Of a DNA stretch of 64,000 nucleotides, positions 23,235 to 33,170 are shown piece after piece (the stretch's first letter is position 1; each line of letters begins with the position of its first letter). A model generated the notes under the pieces. That model worked only from the letters and a program-made list of their open reading frames with translations, was not told the DNA's origin and did not search any database. A program made the translations under genes and the position numbers. The stretch is from Ichthyophis bannanicus (taxonomy: Eukaryota > Chordata > Amphibia > Gymnophiona > Ichthyophiidae): positions 173,693,043 to 173,757,042 of the forward strand of contig CM066031.1 of NCBI GenBank assembly GCA_033557465.1, in the 5' to 3' direction.

Positions 23235-23966
23235 TTGTTTTGTGTTCCAGGTGGGGAGCGGTGTCCTTGGAGCTGCTGGTTGGTTGGCCACTCCTTTGTG
23301 CATTGGGCGGAGCAGAGAGTGGTGGTACGGCCTATGGGGCCCAATCTCGGGTTGGACCCGGCAGAGCTGGCGGTCTTATGGCTGGGTGTGAGAGGGCTGC
23401 GTTGGATGCAGCTCCTGCCTTTGCTGCGACATCGGGGGCATGTGATGGAGTGGCCGAAGTTGCTGCTCGTACATCTGGGGGGCAATGACTTATGCTCCTG
23501 GACTTGTAAGCAGCTGATCCGCGTGGCAATACAGGATTTCAGCGAAGTGCTGCTAATGCTTCTGGATGTCCTGTTATTATGGTCGGACATCATTCCACGG
23601 CCAGCCTGTTGGGAGCAGCGGTGGTGGTCACGTGGATTGACTAAGATTAATCGCCAGATTGGGCGGTGGGTGGTGGAACATGGGGGACTTCAGATTCGGC
23701 ATCCCTGGGTTGAAGTTTCCTGCACAGGCTTATACCGGCAGGATGGGGTACATTTGTCCCCTGTTGGGCTGGATTTGCTTCTTAACGATTGGCAGGAGAC
23801 CATGGAGGAGGTGGTCGATGGGAGGTTCATCGGTCGCAGCTTGGGGGGGGGGGGGCGGTTCAGGGATGAGTGTGTCCCTGAACCGGTGGCGGGATCCGGG
23901 AGGTTTCCGGGGTCCGGAGCCATAGGTATTAGTTGGGCAGGGGTGGGGTACCCCCGACCTGGATAA
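23235..23966 (+). CDS. SGNH/GDSL-type hydrolase domain of Ngaro
   Basis: The reading frame is open for 243 codons. SGNH landmarks are LVGHSFVHWAEQ (block I, with GHS in place of GDS), LLVHLGGNDL (block III, Gly/Asn) and DGVHLSPVGLDLLLNDW (block V, Asp-x-x-His). The catalytic Ser, Asn, Asp and His are therefore all visible. Vertebrate Ngaro-like elements are known to carry an extra hydrolase-like ORF after the recombinase. Its substrate is unknown. The true start is unclear: a splice-acceptor-like ttgtgttccag ends at 23250, so the domain may be an exon joined to the recombinase. The last 25 or so codons run into repeat B1 and are unlikely to be translated domain. Confidence 0.75.
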   Translation: MFCVPGGERCPWSCWLVGHSFVHWAEQRVVVRPMGPNLGLDPAELAVLWLGVRGLRWMQLLPLLRHRGHVMEWPKLLLVHLGGNDLCSWTCKQLIRVAIQDFSEVLLMLLDVLLLWSDIIPRPACWEQRWWSRGLTKINRQIGRWVVEHGGLQIRHPWVEVSCTGLYRQDGVHLSPVGLDLLLNDWQETMEEVVDGRFIGRSLGGGGRFRDECVPEPVAGSGRFPGSGAIGISWAGVGYPRPG

Positions 23967-24266
23967 CCCCGGTCAGGATTTTGCTAGTAATATGGTGAAG
24001 CCGGAGAAAGGGGTGGTACGATGAGCAGTAGCCTCGCTGCGGTGGCAACAGCGATGACCTCACTTTGCTACCCACATGGCTGGTGAGTCATTACTGTTGT
24101 GGTAGAGGCGGGATTGTATGTTTGGAATTATGGTTGAAGTTTGTTAAAGTTAATAAAGCTGCGACTGGTGTTATGCCAACAAATGGTGTGCTGTGAGTTA
24201 TTGTGGGAATGGGGGGGGAGGGGGTGAGCAAGGGGGAGATGCACCGTGTCCGCCATGCCATGGTTA
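23887..24266 (+). repeat. Ngaro split direct repeat B1
   Basis: Begins ggcgggatccgggaggtttcc and ends ccatggtta. Nearly identical to B2 (24590-24969). Contains AATAAA at about 24151, a plausible element polyadenylation signal. Confidence 0.9.
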
Positions 24267-24521
24267 TGAAGAAGGCCCCAGGGCCACGTACCTGGCCGGC
24301 CGTTGGTAACCGGGCCGGTGGCGCGTGGCTCCCCCATCAGGCCGCGGGGGCCTAAGGAATGCCGCGAGGCCAGGCGGTGTCATTTGAATTGATTGGCTCC
24401 CACGACTGAGTGTCAGTGGCGGGAGCCAATCAGGGCTGGCAGTGGGAGGGAGAGAGGGGGATGAGGAAGCGGAGCCTGCCGGGCATGCATTCGGCACACG
24501 GGGCAGGATGCTGCGGACGTC
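24267..24521 (+). repeat. Ngaro split direct repeat A2
   Basis: Starts tgaagaaggcccc directly after B1 and matches A1. The 24522-24589 stretch between A2 and B2 is a C/G-rich linker including a run of G. Confidence 0.9.
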
Positions 24522-24589
24522 CCCCCCCTCCCGCCCGTTATCAAGTTGTGGGGTTGGATTGGGTTGTTGCAGCTGGGAGGGGGGGGGGC

Positions 24590-24969
24590 GGCGGGATCCC
24601 GGAGGTTTCCGGGGTCCGGAGCCATAGGTATTAGTTGGGCAGGGGTGGGGTACCCCCGACCCGGATAACCCCGGTGAGGCTTTTGCTAGTAATATGGCGA
24701 AGCCGGAGAAAGGGGTGGTAGGATGAGCAGTAGCCTCACTGCGGTGGCAACAGCGATGACCTCACTTTGCTACCCACATGGCTGGTGAGTCATTACTGTT
24801 GTGGTAGAGGCGGGATTGTATGTTTGGAATTATGGTTGAAGTTTGTTAAAGTTAATAAAGCTGCGACTGGTGTTATGCCAACAAATGGTGTGCTGTGAGT
24901 TATTTTGGGAATTGGGGGGGGAGGGGGGGAGCAAGGGGGAGGTGCACCGTATCCGCCGTGCCACGGTTA
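24590..24969 (+). repeat. Ngaro split direct repeat B2
   Basis: Second copy of B. Ends ccacggtta at 24969, after which the CR1 3' UTR resumes without duplication. Confidence 0.9.
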
Positions 24970-25030
24970 CAGGATACTGGGCTTGATGGACTTTGGTCTG
25001 ACCCAGTATGGCATATCTTATGTTCTTATG
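24970..25030 (+). mobile_element. CR1 3' end (second part, continues 18554)
   Basis: Reads caggatactgggcttgatgg...cttatgttcttatg, the conserved CR1 3' terminus that also appears, reverse complemented, at 27043, 49107 and 55462. Confidence 0.92.
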
Positions 25031-25321
25031 GTTATTCATAGAAACCTATGAGCATTCAAGCAACATCCCCTACCCAAACAGCAACTCTAATACCACCGCC
25101 AACCAAATACACACTCATTCCATTCACACACACACATTTATCACACCACGTTAGTAAATACCTTTATGTTAAATGTTACCTCAACTGTACTGTCTAAATA
25201 CTGTTACTTAACTGTACTGTCTAAATGTTTACACGTACCCTAATGTTAAATGTAACCCTCCAATTGTGAAGTGACGTGACCACCTTGATTAAAGGAAAAG
25301 GTGGCATACAAATCTGTCTAA
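25031..25321 (+). mobile_element. L2-clade LINE 3' end (second part, continues 16780)
   Basis: The L2 C-terminal codons continue (LFIETYEHSSN), followed by a 3' UTR and a taaataaata tail. The right TSD ataaatagtc lies at 25322-25331, matching 14913-14922. Confidence 0.8.
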
Positions 25322-25331
25322 ATAAATAGTC

Positions 25332-27042
25332 AGAGAATTATTTTACTTTTTAGCCTGAAATTTCTCTGTGCATAATACCCTAATTAGATATATATGCACA
25401 AATGAGAATATCAGGGAAATGAAAGTTTTACTTTTCTGACATCAGTTTATATTTCAGATAAATGCAGTATCCTTAAGGCATGAATCCTTGAACTAGGATT
25501 TTAAATTAGAATACTGGATATTAAACTTCTTAAGCAACCAAAGTTACTTAGATGTAATGCTTAATCAATGCACCATTAGAGGTTAATTTCCTAGAAAGGA
25601 CCTGTTTTTTAATTTAAGATCACTACAAAATGAAATGATCACCGTAATGGATATTTTAAACAAGAAATGATATATTGGTATTGACGCCTTGGAAGAAATA
25701 ATATTGTAATCCCAGTGATGAAATACAGATGGTGTTAACATAATTTGTAATTTCCTGGCTCTAGATATAAAAAAAAGTAACTGTGGTTGGTGGAATACTA
25801 ATGACAGCTCTACTGATATATCTAACCTGGTGCATTATCTCAGAGGGACACTTAATTCTGAGAATTCCTGTAAATATACAGCTTTTGATACAACGATATG
25901 GACAGCACCCCCTCTCCACCACACCCCACCTCCACAATACACATAAGAAATACTTTGGGATCTGTCTACTAAAGAGTGATAGTCTTTTGCAGCTAATGTG
26001 GGGTGACAGCTACTAAAGACCTCATTAGCTGCAAAAGGCCAGTGGTATCTGCAGGGGGTATTCCAAGCATTTTCCCTGCAATTCATCAAATTGCAATTCT
26101 GCCTGCAGTCAACCAAAGACACACCTCTAGACACGCCTACAGAGCCACATAGAAGCACTTCTCATCTTATTAGCATCGGTACTTGTACTTACCAAGTGAT
26201 CTTATAAGCTTTATGTACAAATACTGTCATAAGCACACAAAAATTCCTTTATAAAATTATCCCTTAAAAATCTTACCTTCTACTTTGTTCTGGCTTTTAA
26301 TAATTCAGCAAAACACAGAAATTTAAATACAGCTGCAGATATTTTCAGTTTTACTAAACAAAGTTTTAAAAATGCAGAGCAGAGCAATATGTTTTTCCTT
26401 AAGCTAGCTTTAGTGGAAATCAAAATGTCATTAGCTTTGCTCTTGAAAATGTTCATTTTCTGAAATAACAATGCACCAGTTTATTTTTTCTACCAGTATG
26501 ATTCAAAATACTTTTGCAACTTTATCACCTTCTGTTATAATATTGCAGATATTCTATTGCACTACATTAGGCATGTTTAACTTTAAAATGTATTACATTT
26601 TCAATACTTGCTTTAAATCAGAAATTCTAACAGTACATCAGGGAGTGGGCAAAGTTTCAATTAGCAAGAAAGAATGAACGGGGGGGGGGGGGGGGGGGTT
26701 TAAGCTCATTCAGCTCCACATCATCACACTCTCTCAGTTCCTCCACTCTATACCCGTAAATCTTCTTCCTCATCCTTCTCTGTATGCCTTGCTTCTCACC
26801 CAGCAGTCTCACTCCGATGCTGTCCCAGCAATCTCTTTCAAGTCCCCGTTTCTTTCACTTAATGTGTCTCTAGTTTAACAGGAAGCTTCTTTATGCTTAT
26901 GCAAAGAAATCTATCCATAGGAAATATGCTAGGAAACCAGAGCAGAGGTTAGTAGGCCCTGCCATCTGAAGATAAGTAAGTAATGATGAAAACATCAGTG
27001 CTGTTGGCATCTTGGCCCAAAAAGAATTGAAAAGCCATGGTG
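25332..27042. other. No gene recognised; AT-rich DNA with poly-G run
   Basis: Only short AT-rich open frames. A G run of about 18 at 26680-26698 is the only notable simple repeat. Confidence 0.5.
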
Positions 27043-30040
27043 AACATAAGAACATAAGATATGCCATACTGGGTCAGACCAAGTTCAATCAAGCCCAGTA
27101 TCCTATTTCCAGCAGTGGCCAATCTAAGTCACAAGTACCTAGCAGTTTCCCCAAAAGACACAGATTCCACAATCCTTGTATTGCGGCGAGCAGTGATATC
27201 CCGTGTCACTTTTAATAATAGTTTATGGACCTTTCCTCCAGAAACTTGTCCAAACCTTTTTAAAACCCGACTACACTAACAGCTTTTACTATATCCTCTG
27301 GTAGTAAATTCCAAAGTTTGATTACACATTGAATGAAAAAATATTTTCTCTTATTAGTCTTAAATAGGTTACCCTGTAGCTTCATTGCATGCCCCCTAAT
27401 CTTTCTATATTTTCATGGTGTAAACAATCGATCAACGTTTACCCGTTCCACTACATTCATTAATTTATAGACCTCTGTCATATCTCCCCTCAGCCGTCTT
27501 TTTTCAAGATTGAAGAGCCCTAACCTTTTTAGCCTTTCATCATAGGGCTATCCTTCCATCTCCTTTATCATTTTGGTGGCTGTTCTCTGAACCTTTTCTA
27601 ATAACGCTATATCCTTTTTAAGATACAGCGACCAGAATTGCACACAATATTCAAGATGCGGTCGCACCATGGAACAATACAGAGGCATTTTAATATCCTT
27701 TGTTTTATTCTCCGTTCCTTTCCTTATGATACCTAGCATTCTATTTGCTCTGTTGGCTGCCGATGCACACTGGGTGGAGGGTTTTAACATGTTATCCACG
27801 ATGATGCCTAAATCTTTTTAGTGGGTGGTGGTTCCTAATGTGGAACCTTGCATCGTGTAACCATAGTTTGGGTTTTTCTTTTCTAGGTGCATAACTTTGC
27901 ACTTGTCCACATTAAATTTCATCTGCCATTTGGATGCCTAATCTTCCAATTTATCAAGATCCTCTTGTAATTTTCCACAATCCTCATGGGTTTTAACAAC
28001 TTTGAATAATTTTGTGTCATCTCCAAATTTGATAACCTCACTCGTTATTCCCATTTCCAGGTCATTTATGAATATGTTAAAAAGCAGTGGACCCAGCACA
28101 GATCCCTCTGGTACTCCACTATTCATCTTTCTCCATTGGGAAAATTGGCCATTTAGCCCTACCCTCTGCTTTCTATCTTTTAACCAGTTCCTGATCCACA
28201 ATAGTACACTGCCTCCTATCCCATGACTTTTTATTTTTGCCAAAAGTCATGAGGGACCTTGTCAAAGGCTTTCTGAAAGTCCAGATACACTATACCAACT
28301 GAATCACCTTTGTCTACCTGTTTATTCACACTTTCAAAAAAACATAACAGATTAGTAAAACAAGACCTTCCTTGGCTAAAGCCATGTTGGCTATCTCCCA
28401 TTAAGCCATGACTATCTACACATTCAGTAATTTTGTTCTTTATGAAGGTTTGCACCATTTCCTTGTACTGATGTCAGGCTCAACGGTCTATAATTTCCCG
28501 GATCATCCCTGGATCCCTTTTTAAAAATTGGCGTTACATTGGCCATCCTCCAATCTTCAGGTATTACAGATGATTTTAATGATAGTTCACAGATTACTAA
28601 TAGTAGGTCTGCAATCTCATATTTCAGTTCTTTTAACACCCTTGGATGTATACCATACGGTCCAGGTTATTTGCTACTCTTCAGTTTATCAAATAGTTGT
28701 AATATATCTTCCCGGTGTATCGATATTTCTTTCAGTTCTTCCACAGCATCTCCTTTAAATACCATTTCAGTCATGGGTAACATTCCTACATCTTCTTCAG
28801 TAAAGACCAAAGCAAAGAATTCATTCAGTCTTTTCACTATGGCCTTGTCCCCTCTTAGTGCCCATTTTAACCTTCTATCATCTTATGGTCTGACACGTTT
28901 TTTGCTATGAATATAACTTAAAAAGTCTTTATTATGCATTTTTGCTTTCACAGCATGCTTCTTCTGAACTTCTCTGTTTGCCTGCCTTATCAATGCCTTG
29001 CATCTAACTTGCCAGTGCTTGTGTTGTTTCCAGTTTTCGTCATTTGGCTCCTTTTTCCATTTCCTGAAAGATGCTTTTTTGGCAACAACAGCCTCTCTGA
29101 CGTCACCTTTAGTCCATGCTGGCAGTTTTTGGGACGTCCTTCCATTTTTTTAAGCGTGGAATATAGCTGTTCTGGGCTTACAAGATAGTATTTTTAAACA
29201 ACATAAATCTTTAACCTTTGCAACAGCTCCTTTTAGTTTTTTGTTAACTATTTTCCTCATTTTATTATTGTCTCCCTTTTGAAAGTTAAAAGGTAGTACT
29301 GTGGATTTCCTTACCATCCTTCCTTCATTTATTAAATCAAACACAATCATGCTATGATCACTATTGCCAAGTGGCCCCAACACCTTTATCTCTTGCACCA
29401 GATCTTGTGTTCTACTAAGGACTAGGTCCAAAATGGCTTCACCTCTGGTTGGTTCATGAACCAGCTGCCCCAAGAAGCAGTCATTTATTTCATCTAGAAA
29501 CTTTATCTCCCTAGCATGTCCTGCCATGACACTGACCCAGTCGATATCGGGGTAATTCAAATCACCCATTATTATTACTGTGTTGTAACTTTTGTTAGCT
29601 TCCCTGATTTCTTTGAGCATTTCATCATCCATTTGAACATTCTGGCCAGGCGGTCGATAATACACCTCCACTGCCATTGCCTTCCCCTTCCCCTTTTTAT
29701 ATGGAATTTCCATCCATAGAGATTCTACAGTGAATTTTGTTTCCTGCAAAACTTTAATCCTTTGGGACTCAATGCCCTCTCTGACACAGAGCACAACCCC
29801 TCCACTAATTTGATCTCCTCTATCATTATGATATAGTTTGTACCCAGGTATTACAGTGTCCCACTGGTTGTTCTCCTTCCAGCATATCTCTGAGATACCA
29901 ATCATATCTAACCTCTCATTTAGTGCTATATATTCTAACTCTCCCATCTTATTTTTTAGACTTCTAGCATTTGCACACAAGCATTTCAGAGGCTGTATTT
30001 TATTCATATTAATCTGGCTATCGGTAGGCAGAGGTAATTT
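27043..30040 (-). mobile_element. CR1-clade LINE, minus strand, nearly whole ORF2
   Basis: The 3' terminus is at 27043 (aacataagaacataag on the plus strand). It extends through RT and endonuclease to about 30040, where similarity to the longer copy at 55462-59620 stops. That copy continues into ORF1, so this one is 5'-truncated at the ORF1/ORF2 junction. Confidence 0.9.
27300..30007 (-). pseudogene. CR1 ORF2 endonuclease-RT (decayed)
   Basis: The endonuclease (29150-30007) is one open frame from MNKIQPLKCL, with LCANARSLKNKM, MIGISEICW, VIIMGDLNYPDIDW and GNSDHSMIVFDL. The Asp-His pair is present; the usual GDFN reads GDLN. The RT follows in pieces at 28424-28639, 28231-28458 (VYLDFQKAFDKVPH), 27938-28243 (SGVPEGSVLGPLLFN, where Gln of PQGS reads Glu, and FGDDTKLF where Ala of FADD reads Gly) and 27548-27799 (LEYCVQFWSLYL). 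It is broken by several frameshifts and has substitutions in two RT core boxes. No activity is expected. Confidence 0.88.
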
Positions 30041-31300
30041 GTTGGTGCCATCTCAGTGGGCCAGCAGGGACTCAAGCTCCAACAGCATAAGAAGGAAAGT
30101 GGTGGCTGTGTCAACAAAAAAGAGCCTGCAGGCTGTGGACATAACTCCTGTTGCCAAAAGAAGAGAGGAAAAGCTGTGTTTGCAGCAGAGAACGTTTGTG
30201 GGACCCAAGCTGCAGCAGTAATATAGGAGCCGACCCAGTTTCAGAATCAGCTAATAAGGCGGGGGAAGAGAAGAGAGGGAATCAGTGCAAGAGTGGCTAG
30301 GAGGGAAGGGAGAGTGTATAGGCAAGACGTAAGGGGCAGAGATGCGAGAGCACAAGGGAAGAGGGTGAGGGTAAAGAGTACAAGGGGGAAGGAGAGAGGG
30401 TGCAAGTGGGGTTAGGAGGCTGAGGAACTGAATGCAGGGGCAGTAGAGAGTTCATGGGGTTGGGGAGAAAATGTATACATGCCAAAAGTCACAAATGTAG
30501 ACTGCATTACATACACACACATGTCCATGACCCCACATCCTGAGACACTTCTCCATAAGCTTGGAAAATTCATAAATTAAAAAAGATCAATCTAATGAGG
30601 ACATCTCAGCTCACAACATCAAATACTTTTCAGTATAACCATTTTCTTCTCAATTCTGTCCCTTCCATTTCCATATCATTTCACAATATTCATCCACTGA
30701 ATTCAAAAGGGTAGTATAACCAAGTGAAGAAAAAAATAAATTTAAAATAGTGAGGAGTCCGAAATAAGATTATATTTACCTGGCTGCATTGGGAGGGCTC
30801 TGTGCAGCTGATGGCCCAATATTGTTTTTTTTTTCTCCTATTGGGAGTGGGAGTATTTTGAAAAAGTGTTATACATTGTTTTCAATTTTTGTCAGGGTGA
30901 ATGTAATCCATGGTAAAAATAAATAAATAAAGTTGTTTAAAATACTGAAACTCTAAGGCTTTGGGGCTGCTAGCAGGAAATTACAGCCACTGATCATGTA
31001 CAGAAGCTATTCTGTGAGCAAAGGGGTTGAGCTGAGCCGGCCCGATGCATGTGCGAGAATGTTTTTCAGACAGAACCCTGGCTTCAGGGGGCCCCGTGCC
31101 AACTTCATGCTGCATATACTGTCTGAGTGTGTCCCGATTCCCGTCCATTTGCAGTGCCAGCCCACACATGGCTCCATGCCTGCCTGACCAGCTTCAGAGG
31201 GATCCAGGGAGGTCTGAAACCCTGGCTCACCTCTGCACAACCGCCAGCGTGAAGAGTGGCGTTTTCCTTCACTCCACCGGCTGTGTTCTCTTGCAGTCCA
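30041..31300. other. No gene recognised
   Basis: Purine-rich at 30240-30480 and otherwise featureless. Short open frames such as 31045-31362 overlap on both strands without a motif. Confidence 0.5.
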
Positions 31301-31307
31301 CCACCAT

Positions 31308-31378
31308 GCTGATTACTGGGAGGGCATTTCCTGTTTTACACAAGAAAGGAAATGCCCTTTAAACTCCCAGTAATCAGC
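31308..31378. repeat. Imperfect hairpin, arms about 25-32 nt
   Basis: gctgattactgggagggcat... on the left pairs with ...atgccctttaaactcccagtaatcagc on the right. The right arm has about 7 extra bases. Could be the abutting ends of a small inverted-repeat element. Confidence 0.6.
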
Positions 31379-31416
31379 GCGCCAGTGGGCCCTTCAGGGG
31401 GAGGAGGGCTTGAACT

Positions 31417-31735
31417 GGAAATGTGCTGATGGGGGGCTAGGATAATACTGGAAATGGCTGATGGGGTGCTAGGACTGGAAATGGCCTTATTGGGGATGCT
31501 TGGACTGGAAATGGGCTGATGGGAGCTAGGACTGCAAATGGGCTGATTGGGGAAGGCTAGGATGGGAAATGGACAGATTGGGGGGTCTTGTACTGGAAAT
31601 GAGCTGATGGGAGGCTAGGATAGGACTGGAAATGGCTGATGGGGGGGGCTAGGACTGGAAATTGGCAGATGTGGGGGGATGGGAGAATGGGACTAGAAGG
31701 GAACGGATGCTGGGAGGGGCTTGAACTAGAAGGGA
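31417..31735. repeat. Degenerate minisatellite, unit about 27-33 bp
   Basis: About ten imperfect tandem copies of a unit like ggaaatggctgatgggg followed by gctaggact, drifting at the right end. No open frame spans it. Confidence 0.8.
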
Positions 31736-31739
31736 GCTG

Positions 31740-32270
31740 ATGTTGAGGGAGGACTAGAAGGGGATGGGGCTGGGGGAATGAGGGTGGAAGGGGGAAAGAT
31801 ATTTTGTGATGGAGGGAAGAAAAATCTATGATTGGTCGGGTATTGGGAGAGTAAGTGGGGATTGAGGATGGAAGGGTGAAATTTGAGTGGATGAAAAAGG
31901 AATAAAGAAAGAAATGGAGAAAAGAGCAAAAGGGGACAGATCAGTATGTTAAAGCAGATGCAGAGAGAGAATGTCAGTTTTTGGAAATGTGCATTGCTAA
32001 CGTCTTTGCATTTTGTTTAGTATAACAGGAAATTAATATATAGTTTTATTTCTCTAGTATTGTTGTACATTCCAAGTTTGGCTTTTGGGGTTCCCAGTTT
32101 AATTATTGTCTTCATATTTCTAAATTGTGATCCCTTGTTCTGTGTTTCTGCATGTGTAACCAAGCTTAGCTATTCTGTTCATGTGGTTTCACTTGGTTTG
32201 CAGCTTGTCATGCTGTGAGGGCTTTTGTGCATTAATAATGCTGAGAGCTAAGCTATCAGTAGCTTAGCTA
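31740..32270. other. No gene recognised
   Basis: Purine-rich at first, then T-rich. No motif seen. Confidence 0.45.
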
Positions 32271-32274
32271 CTGG

Positions 32275-33165
32275 CAGGGTCTCCCAAGATAGACAGGTCT
32301 CAGCTGAGATGCCAGACAACGCAAACCATCCATCTGGGCAGCAGCAGAATGGGGCAGTGTTGTAAGCGGAGGATCATATTTCTGTGACAAATGCAACACC
32401 ACTGGAATTAACTGCACGGAAGAAAGGCTTGGCAAATCTACTTCTTGAAAACCCAATGGATAGTCACACAACAAATTGCACTATAGTGCTGGAAGATGAG
32501 ACCCCCAGGTTGGAAGGCACTCAAATGGCTATTGGGGATGAGCTGAAGACTTCTCAGAGTAAAGCCAGCATTTATGATGTGGTTGGATCTGCTGATGTAG
32601 CTGCGCATGAAAAGAGTCAAAGGTTGCAAAGATATCTTACATATTGGGACATAGAATGTACAAAGCATGAACCAAGGGAAGTTGGAGGTGGTCAAGAATG
32701 AAATGGAATGTGTACAACTCGATCTGTTGGGTGTAAGTGAACTGAAATGGACTGGCTTTGGGCACTTTGCAGCTGATGATCACATGGTTTACTATGCTGG
32801 AAATGGAAGACAAAGAAAAAATGGTGTTGCATTTATAGTTAAGAAGAAACATGTAAGAACTGTAGTGAAATACAATGCAGTCAGTAAATGCTTAATCTCT
32901 ATTCATCTACGAGGAAAGCCCATCAACACAACCATAATTCAGGTATATGCCCCAACAACAGCTGCAGAAGAGGAAGATGTCAATGAGTTCTATGAACAAG
33001 TACAAGCTGAAATTGACAGAACATGCAAACAGAATATCCTGATAGTCATGGGTGACTGGAACGCAAAGGTTGGCAACAAAAAAGAAGGCAAAGTGATTGG
33101 AAAATATGACTTGGCAACAGAAATGAAGCTGAGAAAGACTGATAGAATTCTGCAAGACCACACTA
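32275..33165 (+). mobile_element. RTE-clade LINE, copy 1, part 1 (5' region and endonuclease)
   Basis: The endonuclease from about 32640 places this in the RTE clade. It is interrupted at about 33165 by a DNA transposon plus an L2 fragment. The RTE frame resumes at 36485 and again at 37628. Copy 2 of the same family is at 62363-64000 on the minus strand. Confidence 0.85.
32640..33165 (+). pseudogene. RTE APE-type endonuclease (fragment)
   Basis: Contains MNQGKLEVVKNEM, LLGVSELKWTGFG, NGVAFIVKKK, IIQVYAPTT and ILIVMGDWNAKVG, the signature order of RTE endonucleases (E of SELKW, GDWN). Frame shifts occur just before the MNQGK segment and near 33110. The missing piece, with LYTWISPNGLYRNQIDYI, lies at 36500-36575. 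Role: nicks the target for reverse transcription. Confidence 0.85.
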
Positions 33166-33170
33166 CCAAA

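Larger units (their letters stand above)
18555..24969 (+). mobile_element. Ngaro tyrosine-recombinase retrotransposon, full length, decayed
   Basis: The 6.4 kb element has split direct repeats in the order A1 (18555-18782), coding region, B1 (about 23887-24266), A2 (24267-24521) and B2 (about 24590-24969). This A1-B1A2B2 layout is the hallmark of Ngaro/PAT-like YR retrotransposons. Coding order is gag with a Cys-rich knuckle, RT-RNase H, tyrosine recombinase, SGNH hydrolase. It sits inside a CR1 3' UTR with no base lost or duplicated, as expected for recombinase integration. All ORFs carry frameshifts or stops. Base composition is strikingly G-rich compared with the flanks. Confidence 0.93.

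Noticed and set aside
27002..27279. Plus-strand short frames at CR1 3' ends (also near 55491)
   Set aside because: They read the conserved CR1 3' UTR in reverse and recur at each CR1 copy. Not genes.
31417..31735. CRISPR-like array
   Set aside because: The units are contiguous and degenerate, without spacers, in a eukaryotic genome.
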